From the NCBI GenBank assembly GCA_026992705.1, contig JALWYT010000138.1, positions 1-21,200 on the forward strand: 21,200 nucleotides of DNA. Direction: 5' to 3'. Below the pieces are notes generated by a model. It had not been told where the DNA came from. It was given only the letters and a program-made list of their open reading frames with translations, and searched no databases. A program made the translations under genes and the position numbers. Shown in pieces: positions 6,077 through 14,017 of this stretch. The DNA is from Thiotrichaceae bacterium. GTDB taxonomy: Bacteria > Pseudomonadota > Gammaproteobacteria > Thiotrichales > Thiotrichaceae. The stretch's first letter is position 1, and every line of letters begins with the position of its first letter.

Positions 6077-7648
6077 GTGAAGAGAAGAGCAGTTCCACGT
6101 CGTAAAACTATTTTAATTATATTAGATGGTTTCGGTGTTAATCCAAGTAAAAAATACAATGCTGTCCATGAGGCAAATACCCCCCGTTTAGATGAGTATT
6201 TTTCTAAACATCCTCATACTACATTGCAAGCATCGGGTAAGGCAGTTGGTTTACCTAAAGGACAAATGGGTAATTCTGAGGTTGGACATTTTACTATCGG
6301 CTGTGGGATGATTGTAAAGCAAGATCTTGTACGAATTGATGATGCTATTGAGGATGGAAGATTCTTTGAAAAACCAGCATTGCTTAGTTCGCTTGAAATT
6401 GTTAAGGCATATAAAAGTCGCCTGCATCTAATCGGTTTAGTTTCTGATGGTGGGGTACATAGTCATATTAACCATTTGCTTGCATTACTAAGAATGTGTG
6501 CAGATAATGGTATTGAGCCAATTGTTCACGTGATTACAGATGGTCGAGACACTTCGCCAAAATCCGCCAAAAAATATATCGAGCAAGTACTTGAAACCAT
6601 GAAAGAAACAGGTGGTAAGATTGCGACTGTAACAGGGCGTTTTTATGCAATGGATCGCGATAATCGCTGGGAACGTACTAAGCTTGCTTGGGATGCCGTT
6701 GTAAATGGGATTGGTGAAAAAGCCAGTGATCCACTTAGTGCTATCAATGATGCTTATGCAAATGGTGAAACTGATGAATTTATATGGCCTCGTATTATGC
6801 CCGATGCAGAATTTATCAAAGAAGATGACTCGGTTATTTTCTTTAATTTTCGAGATGATCGCCCACGTCAACTAGCTGCAGCGTTAGCTGCAGAAGATTT
6901 TGAAGGCTTTGAGCGTAAAAACTTTGAACCTATTGCATTAACTTGTTTAACTGAATATGATAAAAGTCTACTTGCTCCCGTTGTTTTCCGTCCAGAGCGA
7001 CCATCAACCAACTTATCGCATGTAGTTGCTTTAGCAGGGCATAAGCAATTTCATTGTGCTGAAACAGAAAAATATGCTCATGTTACCTTCTTCTTTAATG
7101 GTGGACGAGAAAAACCATATGCAGGAGAAGATCGTGTTATGGTACCGTCACCGCGTGTTGATACCTATGATCAAAAACCCGAAATGAGTGCTGAAGGTGT
7201 TGCAGATGCGACTATCAAAGCCATTGAATCTGATGAATATGGATTTATTGTCGTGAATTTTGCTAACGGTGATATGGTTGGGCATACTGCTATTCCAGAA
7301 TCTGTCATTAAAGGTATTGAGGCAATGGATACACAAGTTGGGCGTGTGCTTGATACTGCCGTTGCTAATAATTTCTCCGTATTATTAACGGCAGATCATG
7401 GTAATTGTGATGAATATCGTGATCCATTAACAGGCGAGCCACATACACAACACACCACTTATCCTGTGCCTTGCCTTGTTATTGATAAGTCCTACTGGCG
7501 GCTTGCAAGCTGTGCAGGGTTAAGCTCAATTGCTCCAACTATTTTGCAACTTATGGGTATACTAAAGCCTAAAGCAATGGCTTGTGATTCTATCTTATTA
7601 GATGAAGTTGATCTTAAAACTCAAAAGACAGAAGTTACTAGTTATTAA
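6077..7648 (+). CDS. gpmI: 2,3-bisphosphoglycerate-independent phosphoglycerate mutase
   Basis: The enzyme interconverts 3- and 2-phosphoglycerate in glycolysis and gluconeogenesis, using two metal ions (usually Mn) and a phosphoserine intermediate. The 523-residue product has the usual length. Metal-site Asp18 lies in I-I-L-D-G-F-G and the phosphorylated Ser68 in Q-M-G-N-S-E-V-G-H. The substrate loop V-S-D-G-G-V-H-S-H and the late motifs G-D-M-V-G-H and T-A-D-H-G-N-C-D-E are all present. The start is GTG 6077 with GAGG at 6066-6069. Residues 1-10 are unusually basic (V-K-R-R-A-V-P-R-R-K). It follows tatC by 20 bases and is probably the last gene of the operon. It is convergent with dusA, with only 41 bases between and no clear terminator. 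Confidence 0.96.
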   Translation: MKRRAVPRRKTILIILDGFGVNPSKKYNAVHEANTPRLDEYFSKHPHTTLQASGKAVGLPKGQMGNSEVGHFTIGCGMIVKQDLVRIDDAIEDGRFFEKPALLSSLEIVKAYKSRLHLIGLVSDGGVHSHINHLLALLRMCADNGIEPIVHVITDGRDTSPKSAKKYIEQVLETMKETGGKIATVTGRFYAMDRDNRWERTKLAWDAVVNGIGEKASDPLSAINDAYANGETDEFIWPRIMPDAEFIKEDDSVIFFNFRDDRPRQLAAALAAEDFEGFERKNFEPIALTCLTEYDKSLLAPVVFRPERPSTNLSHVVALAGHKQFHCAETEKYAHVTFFFNGGREKPYAGEDRVMVPSPRVDTYDQKPEMSAEGVADATIKAIESDEYGFIVVNFANGDMVGHTAIPESVIKGIEAMDTQVGRVLDTAVANNFSVLLTADHGNCDEYRDPLTGEPHTQHTTYPVPCLVIDKSYWRLASCAGLSSIAPTILQLMGILKPKAMACDSILLDEVDLKTQKTEVTSY

Positions 7649-7689
7649 TAATCTAGTAGCCTTAGGTATAGATAATAATAATTTTAAAG

Positions 7690-8664
7690 CTAGTCGCAAT
7701 TGACAAACTCTGCTGCTACCTGTAAAACTTCGACTCCCGTTCCTCGCTTATGGGCATTTTCGCTAATATATCGTCGCCATTTTTTTGCCCCTGTAACACC
7801 ATGAAACAAGCCCAAAATATGGCGACTCATCTGCTTTAAATAAAGACCTTGATTAAGTTGTTGCTCAATATATTTTATATATTGTTGCAGAATTTGTTTA
7901 CGAGTGAGAGAACGATGTTTAGCAGAATAAATTTGCTGATCAACTTCTGCTAATATATAAGGGTTATGATAGATTTCACGTCCTAACATAACACCATCAG
8001 TTTGCTGTAAATGCTCTTGACATTCTGCTAATGTGTGAATTCCACCATTAATAATAATTTCTAAATCGGGAAAATCTTTTTTTATTTGATAAACTGTATC
8101 ATATTGTAGTGGAGGAATATCACGATTTTCTTTAGGACTTAGCCCCTTTAACCAAGCCTTACGAGCATGAATAATAAAACTTTTGCAGCCTGCCTGAGCT
8201 ACCTTATCAACAAAACAACAAAGTTCTTCATAGCTATCTTTATTATCAATACCAATTCGATGCTTGATCGTAACGGGAATATTGACTGCTTGTTGCATAG
8301 CGAAAACACATTCAGCAACTAATTCAGGATCAGCCATTAAACAGGCTCCAAAGCTCCCTCTCTGAACTCGGTTACTTGGACAGCCAATATTGAGGTTAAC
8401 TTCATCATAACCCTCATTTTTTGCCATAATTGCACATTCAGCAAGCTCCCTTGGCTCACTACCACCTAGTTGAATCGCTACTGGCTTTTCTTCAATATTA
8501 AATTGTAAATACCGTTGCCTATCCCCATGCAATAATGCTCCTGTTGTTATCATTTCGGTATAAAGTAAGCTATGTTTACTAATTAAACGTAAAAAAAAAC
8601 GTTCATGTCTATCCGTCCAACCAAGCATGGGTGCAACAGAGAATTTTCTATCTAATATAGTCAA
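7690..8664 (-). CDS. dusA: tRNA-dihydrouridine synthase A
   Basis: DusA reduces uridines 20/20a in the tRNA D-loop to dihydrouridine with FMN and NADPH. The 324-residue product is a TIM barrel of the Dus family. Its N-terminal V-A-P-M-L-G-W-T-D-R-H is the DusA form of the FMN-binding motif. The catalytic Cys95 lies in N-I-G-C-P-S-N-R-V-Q-R-G-S-F-G-A. The sequence H-A-R-K-A-W-L-K-G-L-S-P, specific to DusA, and the phosphate-binding I-N-G-G-I and G-R-E-I-Y-H-N-P-Y complete the set. The start is a TTG at 8664 with AGAAGG ten bases upstream; the first ATG is inside the FMN motif and too late. Its neighbour on the other strand is a tRNA-Leu gene, a plausible substrate but probably coincidental. 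Confidence 0.94.
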   Translation of the reverse strand: MTILDRKFSVAPMLGWTDRHERFFLRLISKHSLLYTEMITTGALLHGDRQRYLQFNIEEKPVAIQLGGSEPRELAECAIMAKNEGYDEVNLNIGCPSNRVQRGSFGACLMADPELVAECVFAMQQAVNIPVTIKHRIGIDNKDSYEELCCFVDKVAQAGCKSFIIHARKAWLKGLSPKENRDIPPLQYDTVYQIKKDFPDLEIIINGGIHTLAECQEHLQQTDGVMLGREIYHNPYILAEVDQQIYSAKHRSLTRKQILQQYIKYIEQQLNQGLYLKQMSRHILGLFHGVTGAKKWRRYISENAHKRGTGVEVLQVAAEFVNCD

Positions 8665-8833
8665 GAGTTTATAACCTTCTTAAATATTCCGATCCGAATC
8701 AATTTTGGATAACCTAAACACAATAACATGTATTTTTTAGCCTTTGATAAGCAAATAGTTTATTTTGACTATTATTTAAATACATAAATTTAAATTATTT
8801 CATTTTATTTTTTGAGTATTTTTTTAAAAGTTA

Positions 8834-8861
8834 TCGACAAAAAAGTATAGTACGGTAGAAT
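8834..8861 (+). promoter_or_regulatory. Promoter of the tRNA-Leu gene
   Basis: TCGACA (8834-8839, 5/6 to the -35 consensus) and TAGAAT (8856-8861, 5/6) are 16 bp apart. Transcription would start about ten bases before the mature tRNA 5' end. Confidence 0.7.
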
Positions 8862-8877
8862 ACTACACCTTCATTTA

Positions 8878-8964
8878 GCCGGAGTGGTGGAATTGGTAGA
8901 CGCGCGGGATTCAAAATCCCGTTCTGGCAACAGAGTGTGGGTTCAAGTCCCACCTCCGGCACCA
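8878..8964 (+). tRNA. tRNA-Leu (anticodon CAA)
   Basis: The acceptor stem GCCGGAG (8878-8884) pairs with CTCCGGC (8954-8960), followed by discriminator A and an encoded CCA (8962-8964). The anticodon stem CGGGA/TCCCG encloses the loop TTCAAAA, giving anticodon CAA for UUG codons. The D-loop has GG-TAGACGC, the T-arm has GTTCAAGTC, and a long variable arm (around TTCTGGCAACAGAGT) marks it as a class II tRNA, as expected for Leu. It stands alone with its own promoter and no neighbouring tRNA. Confidence 0.97.
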
Positions 8965-9138
8965 AGCCTGAGTAAGGTTAGAGTGACCTAATCCTATATT
9001 TTCACTTCTAGTAGTTTTTTATTTCTGTAGTATTTGTGTGTAATAGTTGGAAAATACTATAAATTTTTTAATAAAAGAATATAACATTTTTAAGGTTAAT
9101 TTTTTACGCAATTGCTCTAAATATTAAAGTCACGGGCA

Positions 9139-9167
9139 TTGACTTTATGTGCTGACTCATAAATAAT
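9139..9167 (+). promoter_or_regulatory. Promoter of the rpsF-rpsR-rplI operon
   Basis: TTGACT (9139-9144, 5/6) and AATAAT (9162-9167, 5/6) have an ideal 17-bp spacer. The transcript would start near 9174, giving a leader of about 150 bases. A second weaker -10 (TAAAAT, 9281-9286) lacks a convincing -35. Confidence 0.6.
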
Positions 9168-9292
9168 CCCCTGCTTTTTGCCTGTTGTTATTATTTCAGG
9201 TGTAAATTTTTGAAGTGTTTAATTTAACTGATGCTTCTCTCCTTGTTTTTTAGTGATTCTACTTTTTTGGTTTTATCCGATAAAATATGACT

Positions 9293-9320
9293 AAAAGACT
9301 ATTTTAATCCGTAAGGAGTT
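9293..9320 (+). promoter_or_regulatory. Possible S6:S18 leader hairpin over the rpsF ribosome-binding site
   Basis: AAAAGACT can pair with AGTTTT, with one bulged G, around a loop that contains CCG (9309-9311) and the AAGGAG ribosome-binding site (9313-9318). In many bacteria the S6:S18 complex binds an rpsF leader hairpin with an exposed CCG and represses its own operon. The pairing here is short and AT-rich, so this is only a suggestion. Confidence 0.3.
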
Positions 9321-9324
9321 TTAA

Positions 9325-9672
9325 ATGAGACATTATGAAATTGTTATGCTGGTTCACCCTGACCAGAGTGAGCAAGTTCCTGCGATGTTAGAACGCTATC
9401 GCAAGCTTGTTGAAGATAATAAGGGTACGGTGCATCGTGAAGAAGATTGGGGGCGTCGTCAGTTGGCTTATCCAATCGAAAAATTACATAAAGCACATTA
9501 TACATTGATGAATATTGAATGTTCGACTGATACATTAGCAGAGTTAGAGGAGTTATTCCGTTTTAATGATGCAGTATTACGCCATTTAATTATTCGTCGT
9601 AAAAATGCTGTGACTGAAGCATCTCCTCTTAAAAAGGAAGATGATTCTAAACAAAAAGCGAAAGCAGCTTAA
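9325..9672 (+). CDS. rpsF: 30S ribosomal protein bS6
   Basis: bS6 binds the central domain of 16S rRNA as a heterodimer with bS18. The 115-residue protein begins M-R-H-Y-E-I-V-M-L-V-H-P-D-Q and contains the diagnostic E-D-W-G-R-R-Q-L-A-Y-P-I and F-R-F-N-D-A-V-L-R-H-L-I-I. The tail is Lys/Glu/Ala rich, as usual for the family. AAGGAG lies six bases before ATG 9325. It is the first gene of the operon and is followed after 16 bases by its partner rpsR. Confidence 0.98.
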   Translation: MRHYEIVMLVHPDQSEQVPAMLERYRKLVEDNKGTVHREEDWGRRQLAYPIEKLHKAHYTLMNIECSTDTLAELEELFRFNDAVLRHLIIRRKNAVTEASPLKKEDDSKQKAKAA

Positions 9673-9688
9673 ATTTAGGAGGTGTAAA

Positions 9689-9916
9689 ATGTCACGTCAT
9701 TTTCGTCGTAAAAAATTCTGTCAATTCACGGCTAAAGGTATTACTGAGATTGACTATAAAGACCTAGATACGCTTAAAGCTAATATTACAGAAACAGGCA
9801 AAATTGTACCTAGTCGTATTACGGGAACAAAAGCTAAATACCAGCGTCAGTTAGCGACTGCCGTTAAACGAGCACGTTTTTTAGCTTTAATTCCATATAC
9901 AGATCAGCATAAATAA
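9689..9916 (+). CDS. rpsR: 30S ribosomal protein bS18
   Basis: bS18 sits beside bS6 on the 30S platform. The 75-residue protein shows R-R-K-K-F-C-Q-F-T near the N terminus, I-D-Y-K-D-L-D-T-L, and I-V-P-S-R-I-T-G-T-K-A-K-Y-Q-R-Q-L-A-T-A-V-K-R-A-R-F-L-A-L-I-P-Y, all standard. The perfect AGGAGG at 9677-9682, six bases before ATG 9689, fixes the start; the frame is open further upstream but nothing there resembles the family. Confidence 0.98.
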   Translation: MSRHFRRKKFCQFTAKGITEIDYKDLDTLKANITETGKIVPSRITGTKAKYQRQLATAVKRARFLALIPYTDQHK

Positions 9917-9937
9917 AATCAAACACGAGGAATATTT

Positions 9938-10837
9938 ATGGCTGGCTTTATTATGTCAGGCCGCTATCAAGCAATAGTTTTTATTAGCTTATTTGCTGTA
10001 CTTTCTCTCGTAATACCGCCATTTGTATTTTTAAGTAATGCAGCAGTTGCACTAGTTGCATTGCGACAAGGATATAACCAGGGAATTATTGTTGCATTAA
10101 TATCTAGTATCGTTTTTGCTGTAATAGCTATGCTTTTACAGCAAAACTTTTTAACTGGTTTAGCTTCAGCTTTGCAGCAATGGTTACCAATGATTTTGTT
10201 TGCGACTATTTTAACACGAACAGTATCATGGGCTTATACATTACAAGCAATGCTATTAATTGTTGTAGGTGGACTTATCGTATTCCATCTTAGTATTTCT
10301 GATGCACAAGAATACTGGAAAGATACTATTAGTCACTTAGTTGACGTATTTTCTAAAGAGCAAGCATGGTCGAAAGAAGATAGTAGGAAATTTATTGAAG
10401 TTTTATCCACATGGGTATCTACTATTATTGCAGTGGGGTTATTGGTATCGTGGATAGTTTCAATGTTTATTGCTCGTCACTGGCAAGCAATGCTTTATAA
10501 CCCTGGTGGATTTGGCGAGGAATTTCGTGAACTACGTTTAGGTAAAGTACTGGCTATTGCTTTATTGATCGTTGTTTTACTATTTGTTATGACAGATAGT
10601 CAGTTATTTGCTGACTTAAGTATAGTAGGTATGACGGTTTATTTCTTTCAAGGGCTAGCGTTAATACATGGCTTAGTTAAAAAGTTACAAATGAGCCATT
10701 TTTGGTTGGTTGGAATGTATATTTTTATGATTCCAATTTTTCCAAGTATGCTAGTGATTATTATATTGCTGGTATCGTTTGGTATTATTGATAGTTTTGC
10801 TGATTTTCGGAATACACTAACAATAAATAGTAACTAA
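9938..10837 (+). CDS. DUF2232-type polytopic membrane protein
   Basis: This 299-residue inner-membrane protein has about eight hydrophobic spans (roughly residues 10-30, 33-50, 50-70, 80-95, 100-120, 160-180, 203-220, 225-295). It contains no catalytic motif I can name. Size, topology and position between rpsR and rplI match the DUF2232 (YybS-like) proteins found there in Pseudomonas and related gammaproteobacteria. Their function is not established. A polar loop between spans (about residues 120-155) carries W-K-D-T-I-S-H and K-E-Q-A-W-S-K-E-D. GAGGAA about six bases before ATG 9938 is the ribosome-binding site. An alternative start is M6. Confidence 0.85.
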   Translation: MAGFIMSGRYQAIVFISLFAVLSLVIPPFVFLSNAAVALVALRQGYNQGIIVALISSIVFAVIAMLLQQNFLTGLASALQQWLPMILFATILTRTVSWAYTLQAMLLIVVGGLIVFHLSISDAQEYWKDTISHLVDVFSKEQAWSKEDSRKFIEVLSTWVSTIIAVGLLVSWIVSMFIARHWQAMLYNPGGFGEEFRELRLGKVLAIALLIVVLLFVMTDSQLFADLSIVGMTVYFFQGLALIHGLVKKLQMSHFWLVGMYIFMIPIFPSMLVIIILLVSFGIIDSFADFRNTLTINSN

Positions 10838-10890
10838 CATTAATGTTTAATCAACATTAAAAATAATGTTGAGAATGAAAGGTGAATATC

Positions 10891-11358
10891 ATGGAAGTTA
10901 TACTTCTTGAAAAAATTGAAAATTTAGGTGATCTTGGCACATTAGCAACAGTAAAAGCAGGTTATGCTAGAAACTTCTTATTCCCGAAGGGAAAAGCAAA
11001 GCCAGCAACGCCTGAAAACTTAAAAGAGTTTGAAGCTCGTCGTGCTGAATTAGAGGCAGCGGCTGCAAAAGCACTAGCCGATGCTGAAGCTCGTCGCGAT
11101 CAACTACAAGATATGGTACTAACCATTACCGCTAACTCAGGTCAGGAAGGCAAACTATTTGGCTCAGTTAGTAATGCCGAAGTTGCTGAAACAATTTGTG
11201 CGACAGGTATAAATGTAGAGCGTAGTGAAATCCGTATGCCTGACGGTCCAATCCGTATGATAGGTGAGTATGAAATTGGTGTTCATTTACATACTGATGT
11301 GGATGCAGTGGTTAAGGTGATTATTGAAGGTGAAGATGTTGTTACAGAAGCAGAATAA
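10891..11358 (+). CDS. rplI: 50S ribosomal protein bL9
   Basis: bL9 binds domain V of 23S rRNA near the L1 stalk and influences frame maintenance. The 155-residue product has the N-terminal RNA-binding domain (M-E-V-I-L-L-E-K-I-E-N-L-G, then V-K-A-G-Y-A-R-N-F-L-F-P-K-G). A long Ala/Glu-rich connecting helix follows (about residues 42-72), then the C-terminal domain (G-K-L-F-G-S-V-S). ATG 10891 with AAAGGTGA upstream is preferred to a GTG at 10882, which falls inside that ribosome-binding site. It ends the ribosomal-protein operon; a strong terminator follows. Confidence 0.97.
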   Translation: MEVILLEKIENLGDLGTLATVKAGYARNFLFPKGKAKPATPENLKEFEARRAELEAAAAKALADAEARRDQLQDMVLTITANSGQEGKLFGSVSNAEVAETICATGINVERSEIRMPDGPIRMIGEYEIGVHLHTDVDAVVKVIIEGEDVVTEAE

Positions 11359-11401
11359 GTTGTAGTTTAGAAGTAACTACTCTCTATAAGCAGTAAAGTG
11401 A

Positions 11402-11443
11402 TCAGTGATTGACGATTTAGGATACTATATGATTAATCACTGA
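11402..11443 (+). repeat. Inverted repeat downstream of rplI
   Basis: TCAGTGATT (11402-11410) and AATCACTGA (11435-11443) form a perfect 9-bp stem with a 24-base loop. There is no T tract. It may stabilise the rplI mRNA 3' end or be a protein-binding site. Confidence 0.5.
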
Positions 11444-11490
11444 CCATCTTCCATATAAATTTAGGTATAACTTGTTACATGTACTGCGTG

Positions 11491-11531
11491 AAAAAAAGCC
11501 CTATAAGATAATTTCTTATAGGGCTTTTTTC
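11491..11531 (+). terminator. Strong intrinsic terminator between rplI and dnaB
   Basis: GCCCTATAAGA (11498-11508) pairs perfectly with TCTTATAGGGC (11514-11524), extended by A-T pairs and followed by T tracts. The left arm is preceded by an A run, so it could act in both directions. Confidence 0.92.
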
Positions 11532-11579
11532 GTTTATAGTAGTCACAAACAAGTCTAAAATTGATGCTTTAAAATTATA

Positions 11580-12950
11580 ATGCCAGAAACTATCGAATCC
11601 TTAAAAATACCGCCTCATTCTATTGAAGCCGAACAATCAGTTCTTGGTGGCTTGATGTTGGATAATCATGCTTGGGAGCAAATTGCAGATTGTGTCTCGG
11701 AAGAAGATTTTTATCGCTATGACCACCGTTTAATTTTTAGAGCGATTGCCAATCTAGCAGAACATAATCAACCATTAGATGTTGTAACACTCTCTGAATG
11801 GCTAGGCAAACGTGGAGACTTAGAAGACGCAGGTGGTTTAGCGTATTTAGGAACAATGGCAAAAGACACCCCAAGTGCTGCAAATATTCGAGCCTATGCT
11901 GAAATTGTCAGAGAGCGTTCTATACTTCGGCAATTAATTGATGTAGGAACAGGGATCGCAGATTCTGCCTTTAATCCAGGCGAAAAAGGTAGTAAAGAAA
12001 TACTAGACGAAGCTGAAAGTGCCGTATTTAAAGTTGCCGAACAAGGTTACAAGCAAGGGCAGGCATTTAGACCCATCAAAAGTCTGTTAAAAACAACGCT
12101 TTCTCATATTGATGAGCTGAGTAAAAATGATTCTGCTATCACAGGCTTGGCCAGTGGTTATCCTGATTTAGATAAAATGACTTCTGGTTTGCAAAAAGGT
12201 GATTTAATCATCGTTGCTGGTCGTCCTTCAATGGGTAAAACTACATTTTCCATGAATATTGCTGAATATGTAGCGGTTTCAACCAAAACTCCTGTGGCTA
12301 TATTCAGTATGGAAATGCCTGCGGAACAATTGACGATGCGGATGCTGTCATCAATGGGGCGAGTGGATCAAGGGCGTTTGCGAACAGGTAAATTAACCGA
12401 TGATGATTGGCCTCGTATTGCTCAAGCCGTTAAAATGTTTTCTGAAGTTCCCATGTTTATTGATGATAGTGCAGCTCTATCGCCTACTGAAGTGCGAGCA
12501 AGAGCACGGCGACTAGCTAGAGAGCATGGGCAACTAGGCTTGATTGTTTTGGACTATCTTCAATTGATGCAAGGCAGCGGTAAAAGTGATAACCGAGCAG
12601 CGGAAATTTCTGAAATTTCTCGCTCGTTAAAAGCGTTAGCCAAAGAATTGGAAGTCCCTGTCATTGTTCTTTCACAGCTTAATCGAAGTTTAGAGCAACG
12701 ACCTAATAAGCGTCCTGTAATGTCCGATTTGCGAGAATCAGGAGCTATCGAGCAGGATGCTGATGTAATTATTTTTATCTATCGAGATGAAGTTTATAAC
12801 CCTGAAACAACAGATAAAGGTATTGCTGAAATTATTATTGCCAAGCAAAGAAATGGTCCAATTGGCACAACCCGATTAACCTTCCTTGGTAAATATACAC
12901 GCTTTGAAACCTTTACGCCTGATGTTTATTCGCCCGATGGAGGCTATTGA
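11580..12950 (+). CDS. dnaB: Replicative DNA helicase DnaB
   Basis: DnaB is the hexameric 5'-3' helicase that unwinds the fork and recruits primase. The 456-residue protein has the helical N-terminal domain (about 1-150) with H-S-I-E-A-E-Q-S-V-L-G-G-L-M. A linker and a RecA-like C-terminal domain follow: Walker A G-R-P-S-M-G-K-T at 214-221, Walker B L-I-V-L-D-Y-L-Q-L-M at 321-330, and S-D-L-R-E-S-G-A-I-E-Q-D-A-D. No intein is present. ATG 11580 has no Shine-Dalgarno sequence. TTTATA/TAAAAT at 11533-11561 (17-bp spacer) would start transcription near 11568, so the mRNA may be almost leaderless. The TGA stop overlaps the alr ATG. Confidence 0.97.
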   Translation: MPETIESLKIPPHSIEAEQSVLGGLMLDNHAWEQIADCVSEEDFYRYDHRLIFRAIANLAEHNQPLDVVTLSEWLGKRGDLEDAGGLAYLGTMAKDTPSAANIRAYAEIVRERSILRQLIDVGTGIADSAFNPGEKGSKEILDEAESAVFKVAEQGYKQGQAFRPIKSLLKTTLSHIDELSKNDSAITGLASGYPDLDKMTSGLQKGDLIIVAGRPSMGKTTFSMNIAEYVAVSTKTPVAIFSMEMPAEQLTMRMLSSMGRVDQGRLRTGKLTDDDWPRIAQAVKMFSEVPMFIDDSAALSPTEVRARARRLAREHGQLGLIVLDYLQLMQGSGKSDNRAAEISEISRSLKALAKELEVPVIVLSQLNRSLEQRPNKRPVMSDLRESGAIEQDADVIIFIYRDEVYNPETTDKGIAEIIIAKQRNGPIGTTRLTFLGKYTRFETFTPDVYSPDGGY

Positions 12951-14017
12951 TGAAACGCTCTGCTTGGGTTGCTATTGACTTTGCTGCACTGCAGCATAAT
13001 CTTCGCCAAGTGCGAGCTTATGCACCTGAATCCCAAGTAATGGCGGTAATCAAAGCGAATGCTTATGGGCATGGTGTATTGCCCGTTGCGGAGGCTTTAA
13101 ATAGCGCCAATGGCTTTGCTGTTTCCTGTATTGAAGAAGCTCTTGAACTGCGTCATGCTGGTTTTATTCACCCGATTTTAGTGTTGCAAGGGCATCAAAA
13201 TTTTGCGGATTTACAGACCGCTGCGAGTAATAAGCTTCGTCTTGTAATTCATGACTACGCTCAGTTGCAATGGCTTGAGCAGTTTCCATTGAGTAAACCT
13301 ATTGATGTTGCATTAAAAATTGATACAGGAATGCACCGTTTAGGTATTCCTGCTAGTGAAGCCAGAAAGGTTTACCAGCAACTCAATGATAATCGACATA
13401 TCAAAAGAGGTTGTTGGTTAATGACGCATTTCTCCTGTGCCGATGACACAAGCTGCGATTATACTGACCGCCAAATTTCCCTATTCAGACAACAAACTCA
13501 TGGTATTCAAACGGTACGAAGTATGGCAAACTCCGCAGGAATTATTGCGTGGAAAGCCTCACATGCGAATTGGGTTCGTCCTGGAATTATGCTGTATGGT
13601 TCCTCTCCTATGCTCAATGGAGATCGAGATAAACAAGGCTTAAAAGCGGTAATGAGTTTATATGCTCCACTAATAGCTATCCATAATCTCAACAAAGGTG
13701 ATGCCATTGGCTACGGGGCGACATGGACTTGCCCTGAGGATATGCCAGTAGGCGTAGTTGCCTGCGGCTATGCTGATGGTTACCCTCGACATGCTCCAAG
13801 CGGTACACCTGTATGGGTCAACGGAAAAGAAAGCCAAATACTCGGGCGAGTTTCAATGGATATGATTAGCATAGATTTACGTGGCTGCTATGCTGATGTC
13901 GGTGACACCGTTGAGCTATGGGGCAAACACATCAGTATCGACCGAGTTGCCGCCTTAGCAGGTACAATCAGCTATGAATTACTCTGCAATGTTGGGAATT
14001 TATGCCAGCGATTATGA
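12950..14017 (+). CDS. alr: Alanine racemase
   Basis: The enzyme interconverts L- and D-alanine for peptidoglycan, using PLP. The 355-residue product has the N-terminal barrel with the PLP lysine Lys35 (V-I-K-A-N-A-Y-G-H-G) and the C-terminal beta domain with the second catalytic base Tyr255 (G-Y-G-A-T-W). D-T-G-M-H-R-L-G, G-Y-A-D-G-Y-P-R and G-R-V-S-M-D-M are also present. ATG 12950 overlaps the dnaB stop (TGATG), with GGAGG at 12939-12943; a TTG three bases earlier is less likely. dnaB-alr coupling is common in gammaproteobacteria. The last six bases overlap the convergent gene at 14012-14563. Confidence 0.97.
   Translation: MKRSAWVAIDFAALQHNLRQVRAYAPESQVMAVIKANAYGHGVLPVAEALNSANGFAVSCIEEALELRHAGFIHPILVLQGHQNFADLQTAASNKLRLVIHDYAQLQWLEQFPLSKPIDVALKIDTGMHRLGIPASEARKVYQQLNDNRHIKRGCWLMTHFSCADDTSCDYTDRQISLFRQQTHGIQTVRSMANSAGIIAWKASHANWVRPGIMLYGSSPMLNGDRDKQGLKAVMSLYAPLIAIHNLNKGDAIGYGATWTCPEDMPVGVVACGYADGYPRHAPSGTPVWVNGKESQILGRVSMDMISIDLRGCYADVGDTVELWGKHISIDRVAALAGTISYELLCNVGNLCQRL

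Larger units (their letters stand above)
8965..9324 (+). other. 360-base non-coding gap between tRNA-Leu and rpsF
   Basis: No gene is visible. The first 40 bases carry a weak AGGT/ACCT inverted repeat that might help end the tRNA transcript. The middle is plain AT-rich DNA. The right part holds the rpsF promoter and a leader of about 150 bases, noted separately. Confidence 0.6.

Noticed and set aside
6488..6871. 127-codon open frame on the - strand inside gpmI
   Set aside because: It lies wholly inside a well-supported gene, has low-complexity composition and no ribosome-binding site; it is a shadow frame.
7649..7689. Terminator between gpmI and dusA
   Set aside because: Only ACTAG/CTAGT, five base pairs with an AT-rich spacer, and no T tract; not convincing.
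8665..8877. Small gene in the dusA to tRNA-Leu gap
   Set aside because: AT-rich with stops in all frames; apart from the tRNA promoter I see nothing.
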